Below the pieces are notes generated by a model. It was not told where the DNA came from, did not search any database, and saw nothing but the letters and a program-made list of their open reading frames with translations. The position numbers and the translations under genes were made by a program. From assembly GCA_041628815.1 (NCBI GenBank), contig JBFKOL010000091.1:1-13515 (forward strand): a stretch of 13,515 nt of DNA, written 5' to 3'. This document shows, piece by piece, positions 1 through 5,512 of this stretch (within the stretch, counting starts at the first letter, position 1; the number at the start of each line of letters is the position of its first letter). The stretch is from JBFKOL01 sp041628815 (GTDB lineage Bacteria > Bacteroidota > Bacteroidia > Chitinophagales > Saprospiraceae).

Positions 1-72
1 ATAGAGTGTGTACTTCTGAGTCGATCCAGACTCAATCAATGACTTCCTTATTTTTCGAAGGAAAGAGAGCAT
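1..72 (-). CDS. DUF6090-family membrane protein, 5' end only (cut by window edge)
   Basis: Only the first 24 codons lie in the window. They start at the ATG read leftward from 72 and encode MLSFLRKIRKSLIESG followed by STQKYTLY. This matches the basic N-terminus of the other members of the array almost residue for residue, so it is the start of a sixth intact-looking paralogue whose membrane helix and C-terminal domain lie outside the window. The 24-base leader repeat found before two other copies lies 8 bases upstream of the start. Function is unknown, as for the whole family. Whether the rest is intact cannot be seen here. Confidence 0.8.
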   Translation of the reverse strand, partial: MLSFLRKIRKSLIESGSTQKYTLY

Positions 73-80
73 GTCATGAT

Positions 81-104
81 TATGTCAAGAATTGCGCCAG
101 TATC
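81..104 (-). repeat. 24-base leader repeat, copy A
   Basis: This 24-base block sits just upstream of the start codon of the gene at 1-72. It begins TATGTCAAGAATTG and ends CGCCAGTATC on the plus strand. It is identical to the block at 2559-2582 and nearly identical to the one at 1673-1696. In the direction of transcription it ends ...TTGACATA close to the ATG, so it belongs to the mRNA leader or a core regulatory region that was duplicated with the genes. Its role is unknown. Confidence 0.75.
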
Positions 105-160
105 TTATGGAGTCTCTATTATCCTTTATTGTTTGCTGGAAATGGAATGTATGGGAACTA

Positions 161-922
161 CTAATGAACTATTTCTTCTCTCACAATCTTCAATATCGAG
201 TTGAAAGATGATAGAAGGGTTTGCTCCGATTGGACTGTGGAAGTTTGATCATATGCTGTTATCATATACATATTTTCCATTATTGGATCATTAAATAATG
301 CTTTATAATCTGCCTCAAACAGACTAGTAGTCCAATTGTGCTGAAACCAAACGGAATCCCTTTTAGCTATATTCATCCAACGGATATATTCATGCTGTCT
401 AATCAAAAGGTTGTCATCCCAGCTATCAATCAATTTTGCGTTAAGTTCCGTTGCTTCGTTTACCTGATCTTCAATTGAATTAATAAACCTGACTATTTCC
501 TCATTCTCGATTAGTTTGACATCGCCGCTTGAAATCAAAGATTTAAAGAACCCCATCTGTGGATAAAACTTATATGGTGAAGTACTTAATTCAAGTAAAA
601 TATCTACTTCACTTTCAATAAATTCCTTGGACCGATCTGCAAATATTCTTAACAGTTCTAATGTTGCTCCCTTGCATTTTACATGAGTATTCAATGTCTT
701 GGTTAATATGTCAATATTGGCTACAATGTCTTTTTCAAGACCCTTCAGTATTTTGATCTCTGACTGTTTGTCTTTTCTTTCTTCATTCCAATTATTCACC
801 TGCAAAGCAAGCAGAATTCCTATCATAACCAACAGGATCTCGCCAATAGCATAAAGCAAGTATTTTCTGGCCAAACCAGATTCGATCAATGACTTCCTGA
901 TTTTTCGAAGAAAAGACAGCAT
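161..922 (-). CDS. DUF6090-family single-pass membrane protein, paralogue 2 (253 aa)
   Basis: This is a member of the DUF6090 family of Bacteroidota proteins with no known function. Seen: a basic N-terminus (MLSFLRKIRKSLIESG), a hydrophobic helix at about residues 25-42 (GEILLVMIGILLALQV), the family signature NNWNEERKD, then about 200 residues of charged, helix-rich sequence. The positive N-terminus predicts an N-in/C-out topology, so the large domain should face the periplasm. Over about 81 bases (793-873) the membrane module differs from that of the gene at 4199-4933 at only two positions, yet the remainder of the two proteins is very different. A shared motif (FFKSLISSGDVKLI) is a weak echo of the YxSLKxxGxDII motif in the sibling genes. 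The C-terminus (LKIVREEIVH) lacks the LIKDELGE ending of paralogues 3 and 4. The start aligns exactly with all siblings. Confidence 0.9.
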   Translation of the reverse strand: MLSFLRKIRKSLIESGLARKYLLYAIGEILLVMIGILLALQVNNWNEERKDKQSEIKILKGLEKDIVANIDILTKTLNTHVKCKGATLELLRIFADRSKEFIESEVDILLELSTSPYKFYPQMGFFKSLISSGDVKLIENEEIVRFINSIEDQVNEATELNAKLIDSWDDNLLIRQHEYIRWMNIAKRDSVWFQHNWTTSLFEADYKALFNDPIMENMYMITAYDQTSTVQSEQTLLSSFNSILKIVREEIVH

Positions 923-1042
923 ATATGAATGTATTGAAAAATTTCCGTGTATACTTCATAGAGATAATTGACGACATCCGTCTTGGGTGTATCGTCAGTA
1001 CGGATTTTACGGGGAAAGGTGAAAATCTTGATTTTTTTACGG

Positions 1043-1089
1043 CATTCAGATTTGGACGTTTTTGTTGCCTACAACCCTAAGTCTGAATG
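1043..1089. repeat. Imperfect inverted repeat / potential hairpin
   Basis: CATTCAGA at 1043-1050 is perfectly complementary to TCTGAATG at 1082-1089. The pairing extends inward about five more positions if G-U pairs are allowed (TTTGG against CCTAAG-side bases), leaving a loop of roughly 20 bases. No T-tract follows on the plus strand, so it is not an obvious intrinsic terminator. It could be an element end or a leftover structured RNA. Its function is not known. Confidence 0.4.
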
Positions 1090-1247
1090 GTTACCTTTCT
1101 CGGGAAGCTTACAGAATCGATAAACCAAAAATCGATGCCTTTTAACCAAATAAAGGGCTATGATCACCGCTTATCGAATAGGGTCTGGGTGAAATGTATG
1201 GAACCTCCACATTTGCATTAATAGATATCAATTAAAAAACCCAAAAC

Positions 1248-1418
1248 ATGAAAAACGGAAATGTAATGTCCTGCTACCTCGAAGAAAAACGACTGGACCT
1301 GGCACGCTATGATTCCTTACTATATCAACCCTTAAATGATGAAATGAAAGAGCTTGGATCGTACCATAAAGTGGATGTCGAAGTGGAGTGGATGCATTTT
1401 GTGGAAAATCGTTTGTGA
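1248..1418 (+). pseudogene. Possible gene remnant, 56-codon open frame, unrecognised
   Basis: A plus-strand frame opens with ATG (MKNGNVMSCYLEEKRL) and stops at TGA 1416-1418 after ...VEVEWMHFVENRL. The amino acid composition looks protein-like, and the frame immediately after the stop continues with plausible residues (CEDPLSSEPGLRQKI, then a second stop, then APAYDTISRELFIQ). This suggests one gene broken by a shift and stop codons. I do not recognise the family. It has opposite orientation to the array and no matching paralogue in the window. It could equally be chance sequence. Confidence 0.25.
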
Positions 1419-1507
1419 GGATCCGCTATCCAGTGAGCCGGGATTAAGACAAAAGATTTAATCCGGCCCCAAAGCTCCCGCCTACGATACAATATCACGC
1501 GAACTCT

Positions 1508-1663
1508 TCATACAGGGTATTGCCAATATTGGATAAGTTTGGCAAAACTGAAGAAACACATGCCCACTGCCAAGCCTATCTCTCCAAGGGCATTAAGGAG
1601 ATACTTCTGAGCAAACCCAGATTCAATCAATGACTTCCGTATTTTACGCAGGAATGTAAGCAT
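1508..1663 (-). pseudogene. Truncated DUF6090 paralogue (5' fragment)
   Basis: The first about 33 codons read MLTFLRKIRKSLIESG, then FAQKYLLN, then ALGEIGLAVG. They align with the N-terminus and first half of the membrane helix of the neighbouring paralogues. Similarity is lost abruptly within the helix, near 1562-1575. The frame then continues through unrelated residues (MCFFSFAKLIQYWQYPV) to a TGA at 1508-1510. The substitutions Y to N and I to L in the otherwise invariant YAIGEI motif also point to relaxed selection. This is a deletion or recombination scar of a former full copy, preceded by its own leader repeat (1673-1696). Confidence 0.8.
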
Positions 1664-1672
1664 AGGGATAAC

Positions 1673-1696
1673 AATGTCAAGAATTAAGCCAGTATC
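1673..1696 (-). repeat. 24-base leader repeat, copy B (diverged)
   Basis: This is the counterpart of the blocks at 81-104 and 2559-2582. It differs from them at three positions (first base, and AA in place of GC in the middle). It lies 9 bases upstream of the broken paralogue's ATG. It shows that the leader was duplicated together with the gene starts and that this copy is diverging, in line with the decay of its gene. Confidence 0.7.
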
Positions 1697-1721
1697 TATT
1701 TGTACACCAGTAGAACTTCTA

Positions 1722-1880
1722 GTTTCACGAAAATAGATTGGATTAATGCAATCCCCGAATGAGCCAACCAGGCTCCAATGAAGGATTGATATGGATTGAT
1801 TGATTTGGTGTGATGTCGGGAATTAAAAGATTCTTATTCCCCTAATTCATCCTTGATGAGTTGGAGTACTCTTTCTGATT
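1722..1880. repeat. Duplicated gene-end plus spacer segment, copy 1
   Basis: These 159 bases cover the last about 45 bases of the gene at 1834-2550 and the 112 bases that follow its stop. They align without gaps to 2600-2758, which spans the end of the gene at 2712-3443 and its spacer. I count about 15 differences, roughly 91% identity. The segment contains a small conserved hairpin (GAGCC 1761-1765, GGCTC 1771-1775). Spacer conservation at this level shows a recent tandem duplication of whole gene-plus-spacer units. Confidence 0.85.
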
Positions 1881-2550
1881 CCCCTATTAATTTTTGGTCT
1901 GCATAAATTAAATACTTTCTGCCTTCCTTATGTGCTCGAATCCAAGAAATATAGTAGTGATCCGATAAAAGTGAATTGTAGTCATTAGGCGTTAGCCCTT
2001 CACCTGCCACCACTGTAAAATTCTGGACAATGTGATTATCAAAAGAATCTTGAATATTATTTACTAAACTATTAGTTGAAAGTATCCCAGGGATTTTTAC
2101 CTCATATAAGTCGAAAATCTCATCAGAAAGTGACTTGTTGGAAATTATATCGAGTCCATTATCCTTTAGGGACTGATACCCTACATTTGAAATGAACAAA
2201 TCTCGCTTGGTCACTCTCGCCTGATGAAAATGCACTTTTAGACTGTCGTGATAAGGCAAATTGTTTTGAAGTGTTGTAAGAACAATATTTCCAGATTCAA
2301 TACCACGATAAAGAAATTGAATATCATCCTTGAATGTCTGAATGTTGATTTTCAAGTTTTTAGCAATATCGCCGAGTATGATCTTTTCTTTTTGGCGATC
2401 CTTCCTCCACTCATTCCAATTGTTAATCTGTAAGGCAATCAATATCCCAATTACTACCAGGGCTATCTCACCTATAGCATAGAGTGCGTACTTCTGAGCC
2501 GATCCAGACTCTATCAAAGACTTCCGTATTTTCCTTAGGAAAGTGAGCAT
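1834..2550 (-). CDS. DUF6090-family single-pass membrane protein, paralogue 3 (238 aa)
   Basis: Same architecture as its siblings: basic N-terminus (MLTFLRKIRKSLIESG), helix at about residues 25-42 (GEIALVVIGILIALQI), the signature NNWNEWRKDRQKEK, then a C-terminal domain predicted to be periplasmic. The domain carries LPYHDS near residue 98 and GYQSLKDNGLDIIS near 122-135. Both recur in the gene at 2712-3443 (LPYHDS, GYESLKNVGFDIIE), so these two are the closest pair in their outer domains as well. Both also end in VLQLIKDELGE. A cluster of branched and charged residues between those landmarks is poorly conserved. The start matches the shared ATG, with a leader repeat 8 bases upstream. Function is unknown. 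Confidence 0.92.
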   Translation of the reverse strand: MLTFLRKIRKSLIESGSAQKYALYAIGEIALVVIGILIALQINNWNEWRKDRQKEKIILGDIAKNLKINIQTFKDDIQFLYRGIESGNIVLTTLQNNLPYHDSLKVHFHQARVTKRDLFISNVGYQSLKDNGLDIISNKSLSDEIFDLYEVKIPGILSTNSLVNNIQDSFDNHIVQNFTVVAGEGLTPNDYNSLLSDHYYISWIRAHKEGRKYLIYADQKLIGESERVLQLIKDELGE

Positions 2551-2558
2551 ACCATAGC

Positions 2559-2582
2559 TATGTCAAGAATTGCGCCAGTATC
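2559..2582 (-). repeat. 24-base leader repeat, copy C
   Basis: Identical over 24 bases to 81-104 and placed 8 bases upstream of the ATG of the gene at 1834-2550. The genes at 2712-3443, 3464-4189 and 4199-4933 do not have it. It therefore marks those copies that begin after a long spacer rather than those packed tightly behind another gene. This fits a role in starting transcription or translation, but no standard promoter box is visible in it. Confidence 0.75.
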
Positions 2583-2599
2583 CTCTGCTAAGATTTATG

Positions 2600-2758
2600 G
2601 TTTCACGAAAATGGATGGGATTAATGAATTACCCGAATGAGCCAACCAGGCTCCAATGAGGGATTAATATGGACTGATTGGATTGGTGTGATGTCGGGAA
2701 TTAGAAGATTCCTATTCCCCTAATTCATCCTTGATGAGTTGTAGTACTCTTTTAGATT
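2600..2758. repeat. Duplicated gene-end plus spacer segment, copy 2
   Basis: Gap-free partner of 1722-1880 at about 91% identity. It holds the last codons of the gene at 2712-3443 (encoding VLQLIKDELGE), its stop, and 112 bases of spacer including the conserved hairpin GAGCC 2639-2643 / GGCTC 2649-2653. No T-tract follows the hairpin, so it is not a clear intrinsic terminator in either direction. Confidence 0.85.
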
Positions 2759-3443
2759 CACTTAGTGCTCTATTCATATAGAAATTGTAAAAACGTCGTT
2801 GCCTTATTCGTTTTACGTATACAGAATACAAGTATTGATTGTTAAAAACTTCATTTGGTTGAAAGGGAATGAATCGGTTGCCTCTCAAGTTGTCCAGTCT
2901 TGGCTGCCTTAAAAAGTTTTGATCTATTAGCTGCTCTTGAAGTCCCTCATCTGCTTCACCCCATTTCATAGATTTATGATAAGATTTGTATTCGACTTCA
3001 AACAAATTCAGAACTTCTTCTCGCAATAAGTCATTCTCTATGATGTCAAATCCGACATTTTTAAGCGATTCATATCCTACAATAGACAAGTCCTCATTCC
3101 ATTTCAATCTAGCACTCCAAAAATATACCTCTATGGAATCATGATACGGGAGTTTGTTTTTGAAATATTCGATGATAATGTCTCCATTTTTATTAGCATT
3201 TAGATTATTATTCATCCAGTTATTCAGAAAATCACAATTCGTTTGCAAGTTTTTAGATAACTGAATAAGGACTTTCTTTTCTCGGTCTCTATCCTTTCTC
3301 CACTCATTCCAATTATTGATCTGAAGTGCAATCAATATCCCGATCACCACCAGAGCAATCTCGCCTATCGCATACAGTAGATACTTGCGAGTCGATTGGG
3401 ACTCAATAAGCTTTCTTCTTATTTTACGAAGGATAGTGAGCAT
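2712..3443 (-). CDS. DUF6090-family single-pass membrane protein, paralogue 4 (243 aa)
   Basis: The N-terminus is the most divergent of the array (MLTILRKIRRKLIESQSTRK). It is followed by the same membrane helix (GEIALVVIGILIALQI), NNWNEWRKDRDREKK and a C-terminal domain with LPYHDS and GYESLKNVGFDIIE. The second half is unusually rich in Asn, Arg and aromatic residues (FIPFQPNEVFNNQYLY, RQRRFYNFYMNRA) and lacks a counterpart in the siblings. It ends in SKRVLQLIKDELGE like the gene at 1834-2550. Only 20 bases separate its start from the stop of the gene at 3464-4189, so it is probably the third gene of an operon read 4199-4933, 3464-4189, 2712-3443. Function unknown. Confidence 0.92.
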   Translation of the reverse strand: MLTILRKIRRKLIESQSTRKYLLYAIGEIALVVIGILIALQINNWNEWRKDRDREKKVLIQLSKNLQTNCDFLNNWMNNNLNANKNGDIIIEYFKNKLPYHDSIEVYFWSARLKWNEDLSIVGYESLKNVGFDIIENDLLREEVLNLFEVEYKSYHKSMKWGEADEGLQEQLIDQNFLRQPRLDNLRGNRFIPFQPNEVFNNQYLYSVYVKRIRQRRFYNFYMNRALSESKRVLQLIKDELGE

Positions 3444-3463
3444 ATTACAAATTGCATTTTCAA

Positions 3464-4189
3464 CTAATCAAATAAATCTGGACCCCCTAATTCATCCTCT
3501 ATTTTTGAAATGATTTGTTCTGCTTTATTCATACTCGGATACAATATATCCTCTATGAAATTTCTCTTCCAATTTACTCTGTAATGCAGATAGTTCTTAA
3601 AAAATGGATCTTCTGAAGTGCTAAGTCGCCAAAAAACACCTGGGCTTCCTTGCACGGATTTCATTTTTTCTCTTTGATATTGGACTCTTGTATTTCGCTG
3701 TTCTTCATTCAATTGATTTACAACCCGAAGCATTGCAGGCATCTCAATTTCATAATATTTGGTCACCTCATTCTTCAAGACTTTCGAGGTCAGTTTTTCC
3801 AGTCCTATGTTTTTGATTGTTTCATAGGCCGATCTATTAACCTGAAATTGTTCGAGATATCCTACTCTAGAGGTGTTGAGGGTATCGGCAAAAGATAAAT
3901 TGGTTTCCAAATAGGTGATGATTGTGTTGATTTGATCAATTATGCCCATTTGAATATCAATCTGGTCTTTGAAAAAAATGATGTCACTTCTCAAGTTTCC
4001 GTGCAATTCCAGGATTAATTTCTTTTCCATTTCTCTATCCTTCCTCTCCTCATTCCAATTATTAATCTGCAAGGCAATCAATATCCCTATCACCACAAGG
4101 GCTATTTCACCGATAGCATAGAATAAGTACTTCTGAGCCGATCCAGAATCAATCAATGACTTTCGTATTTTCCGAAGGAAGGTGAGCAT
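3464..4189 (-). CDS. DUF6090-family single-pass membrane protein, paralogue 5 (241 aa)
   Basis: The N-terminal module is MLTFLRKIRKSLIDSGSAQK, with the helix GEIALVVIGILIALQI, then NNWNEERKDREMEKK. The outer domain contains SAYETIKNIGLEKLTSKVLK, matching the YxSLKxxGxDII motif of the two neighbours, and ends differently (ISKIEDELGGPDLFD, five residues beyond the DELG ending of paralogues 3 and 4). Its start lies 9 bases after the stop of the gene at 4199-4933, so the two are very likely co-transcribed. A single helix with a positive inside end suggests an inner-membrane anchor and a periplasmic domain. Function unknown. Confidence 0.92.
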   Translation of the reverse strand: MLTFLRKIRKSLIDSGSAQKYLFYAIGEIALVVIGILIALQINNWNEERKDREMEKKLILELHGNLRSDIIFFKDQIDIQMGIIDQINTIITYLETNLSFADTLNTSRVGYLEQFQVNRSAYETIKNIGLEKLTSKVLKNEVTKYYEIEMPAMLRVVNQLNEEQRNTRVQYQREKMKSVQGSPGVFWRLSTSEDPFFKNYLHYRVNWKRNFIEDILYPSMNKAEQIISKIEDELGGPDLFD

Positions 4190-4198
4190 AAGTGATTA

Positions 4199-4933
4199 TT
4201 ACTTAAGAACATCAAGTACTGTCAGTGCTTGCTTGGTGAGTTCTCTAATCAGATCTCTGTTTACTTCTATAGCATGTCTATGAAATCCAAGCCTGCCTTC
4301 AAAAGACATATATCTCTCAGATGATGGGTCCTGGAGCCATGACCAATCTATATATTCCAGGTTTACTTTATCATCCAGTCTTCTAACGGTATTGATATAA
4401 AGCATGGCACCTGTGGTCAATACATATCTATAAAATTCTTGATTATCCAGGTTTAATTTTTGCAATTCAGTCTGAGCAAACCCGTAGTACTGTACGATTG
4501 CTCGAGATATGTCTGGGTTACTAATTTGGTAGAGCAATCCAGTAGAAGTCATTTCTTCTAACGTGGTGGTTGTAATGCTCAAATGATTCATAGATCCTCT
4601 GCCAACCACAAAATCTTCAAATGAGGATAATTCCCTTTTAGATGCAGCACCCAGTTCAGAAAGCATAAGGACGGCCTGTTCATGCCATGTTGCATAGGTA
4701 CTGTCCAGCCGTTTGAAGGATTCTAAATCGTTGGAGATATCTTGTTTTAGCTTAAGCAGTGCAAGTACAACCTTTTCATCTGTGGTTCTACGCTCATTCC
4801 AGTTATTCACCTGCAAAGCAAGCAGAATTCCTATCATAACCAATAGGATCTCGCCAATCGCATAAAGCAAGTATTTTCTGGCCGAACCAGATTCAATTAA
4901 CGACTTTCTCATTTTTCTCAGGAAAGTGAGCAT
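4199..4933 (-). CDS. DUF6090-family single-pass membrane protein, paralogue 6 (244 aa), first gene of the array
   Basis: The N-terminal module is MLTFLRKMRKSLIESGSARK, with the helix GEILLVMIGILLALQV, then NNWNERRTTDEKVV. The helix is the ILLVM/LLALQV subtype shared only with the gene at 161-922. The outer domain (about residues 50-244) is the most divergent of the set. It keeps only a weak match to the family landmark (TTLEEMTSTGLLYQIS near residues 120-135) and has its own ending (LTKQALTVLDVLK). It lies downstream of the minus-strand tRNA-Glu and its terminator, so it needs its own promoter in the roughly 160 bases before its ATG. I could not find a clear TAnnTTTG box there. Function unknown. 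Confidence 0.92.
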   Translation of the reverse strand: MLTFLRKMRKSLIESGSARKYLLYAIGEILLVMIGILLALQVNNWNERRTTDEKVVLALLKLKQDISNDLESFKRLDSTYATWHEQAVLMLSELGAASKRELSSFEDFVVGRGSMNHLSITTTTLEEMTSTGLLYQISNPDISRAIVQYYGFAQTELQKLNLDNQEFYRYVLTTGAMLYINTVRRLDDKVNLEYIDWSWLQDPSSERYMSFEGRLGFHRHAIEVNRDLIRELTKQALTVLDVLK

Positions 4934-4936
4934 TCA

Positions 4937-5073
4937 GTGAAGATACAAAACCAGCTGGAGGTTGATGAGAATGGTTTGAAAGTAGTCAGGTCTTCGGAAA
5001 AGGGAAAGATGATGAAGGAGTCTATGTCACTCAGAACGCTTTTTCTGAAGGGTTACTCCTATTGGGAAGCTGA
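4937..5073 (+). pseudogene. Possible decayed 3' end of a plus-strand gene
   Basis: From 4937 the plus strand reads VKIQNQLEVDENGLKVVRSS. A one-base shift near 5006-5012 then gives KDDEGVYVTQNAFSEGLLLLGS ending in TGA at 5071-5073. The joined peptide looks like a genuine protein end, whereas the unshifted frame continues nonsensically through the tRNA terminator and tRNA. I do not recognise the family. The reading depends on an assumed frameshift, so it may be chance. Confidence 0.2.
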
Positions 5074-5094
5074 CAACTCCATTTGGACCAAAAG

Positions 5095-5127
5095 AAAAAG
5101 ACCCCGCCATATTGGCGAGGTCTTTTT
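5095..5127 (-). terminator. Intrinsic terminator of the tRNA-Glu gene
   Basis: GACC-C-CGCCA, loop TAT, TGGCG-A-GGTC forms a nine-pair stem with one internal mismatch (5100-5122). It is flanked by AAAAA (5095-5099) and TTTTT (5123-5127). Read on the minus strand it directly follows the 3' end of the tRNA and ends in a U-tract. The symmetric A and T tracts would let it work in both directions, so it also separates the array on the left from the tRNA. Confidence 0.85.
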
Positions 5128-5128
5128 G

Positions 5129-5200
5129 CAGCCCGTAGGGGATTCGAACCCCTGCTACCAGGATGAAAACCTGGCGTCCTAACCCCTAGACGAACGGGCC
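5129..5200 (-). tRNA. tRNA-Glu (anticodon UUC)
   Basis: Read on the minus strand, the gene begins GGCCCGTTCGTCTAGGGG and folds into a full cloverleaf. The acceptor arm GGCCCGT pairs with ACGGGCT, with one G-U pair at the outermost position. The anticodon stem is CCAGG/CCTGG around the loop TTTTCAT, giving anticodon TTC. The T arm is AGGGG TTCGAAT CCCCT (T-stem GGGG/CCCC region). The discriminator base is G and CCA is not encoded. It has its own promoter (5216-5246) and terminator (5095-5127), so it is a monocistronic unit. Confidence 0.95.
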
Positions 5201-5215
5201 ATTTTCAAGAAGGTG

Positions 5216-5246
5216 CAAATATAAATCACTTCGGTAATATAGCAAA
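5216..5246 (-). promoter_or_regulatory. Bacteroidota-type promoter of tRNA-Glu
   Basis: On the minus strand TTTG (5243-5246), then exactly 19 bases, then TATATTTG (5216-5223) match the Bacteroidota primary sigma factor consensus TTTG-N19-TAnnTTTG at every fixed position. Transcription would start a few bases before the tRNA 5' end at 5200. Confidence 0.85.
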
Positions 5247-5321
5247 TACCTGTTATCGAAATAGTTGATGGGATATCCTATAACCATATTAATATATTAG
5301 TTTTCTAAATATTTAATCATA

Positions 5322-5361
5322 ATAACCCCATAACCCCATAACCCCATAACCCCATAACCCC
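5322..5361. repeat. Five perfect tandem ATAACCCC octamers (G-quadruplex-prone on minus strand)
   Basis: The octamer ATAACCCC repeats five times without error. The minus strand therefore reads GGGGTTAT five times: five runs of four guanines separated by four-base loops, a strong intramolecular G-quadruplex pattern that resembles eukaryotic telomere repeats. It lies between the tRNA-Glu promoter and the protease gene, about 150 bases upstream of the latter's ATG. The function is unknown. Slippage-based length variation is likely. Confidence 0.9.
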
Positions 5362-5384
5362 GCAATATTCTCCAAAATATTCCC

Positions 5385-5392
5385 TATTTTTG
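5385..5392 (+). promoter_or_regulatory. Candidate -7 box for the protease gene
   Basis: TATTTTTG matches TAnnTTTG exactly and lies about 120 bases before the protease ATG, just after the octamer repeats. No TTG or TTTG is found about 19 bases upstream (that position falls next to the ATAACCCC array), so the assignment is weak. A second, poorer box (CATATTTG, 5464-5471) lies closer to the gene. Confidence 0.3.
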
Positions 5393-5512
5393 TCCCACAA
5401 GAACCACCATCCAACCGTAAAGTTTTTTTGTTTTTTCGGTCCCTATCTTTTATAAAAAACGCTCATATTTGCGTTCGATTTGGGGAAACCGTAAAACCGA
5501 TAAACCGTACAT

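Larger units (their letters stand above)
923..1507. other. Gene-poor stretch inside the paralogue array, probably decayed DNA
   Basis: These 585 bases separate paralogue 2 from the broken copy at 1508-1663. No long open frame exists on either strand. The plus-strand part from about 1248 to 1500 reads like degraded coding sequence (a 56-codon open frame, then short frames joined by apparent shifts). A long imperfect inverted repeat lies at 1043-1089. No transposase motif, no clear terminal inverted repeats and no target duplication could be found by eye. The stretch may mark an old insertion or deletion within the array. Confidence 0.4.

Noticed and set aside
1761..1775. Spacer hairpin GAGCC/GGCTC as an intrinsic terminator
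   Set aside because: The five-pair stem has no following T-tract on either strand.
923..1833. Complete insertion sequence between the paralogues
   Set aside because: No transposase frame, terminal inverted repeats or target duplication could be identified.
4937..5182. 81-codon plus-strand open frame
   Set aside because: Its second half runs through the tRNA terminator and the tRNA itself in antisense; at most its first part is a gene remnant.
5129..5200. tRNA-Glu as an integration site for a mobile island
   Set aside because: No duplicate of the tRNA 3' end and no integrase were seen in the window.
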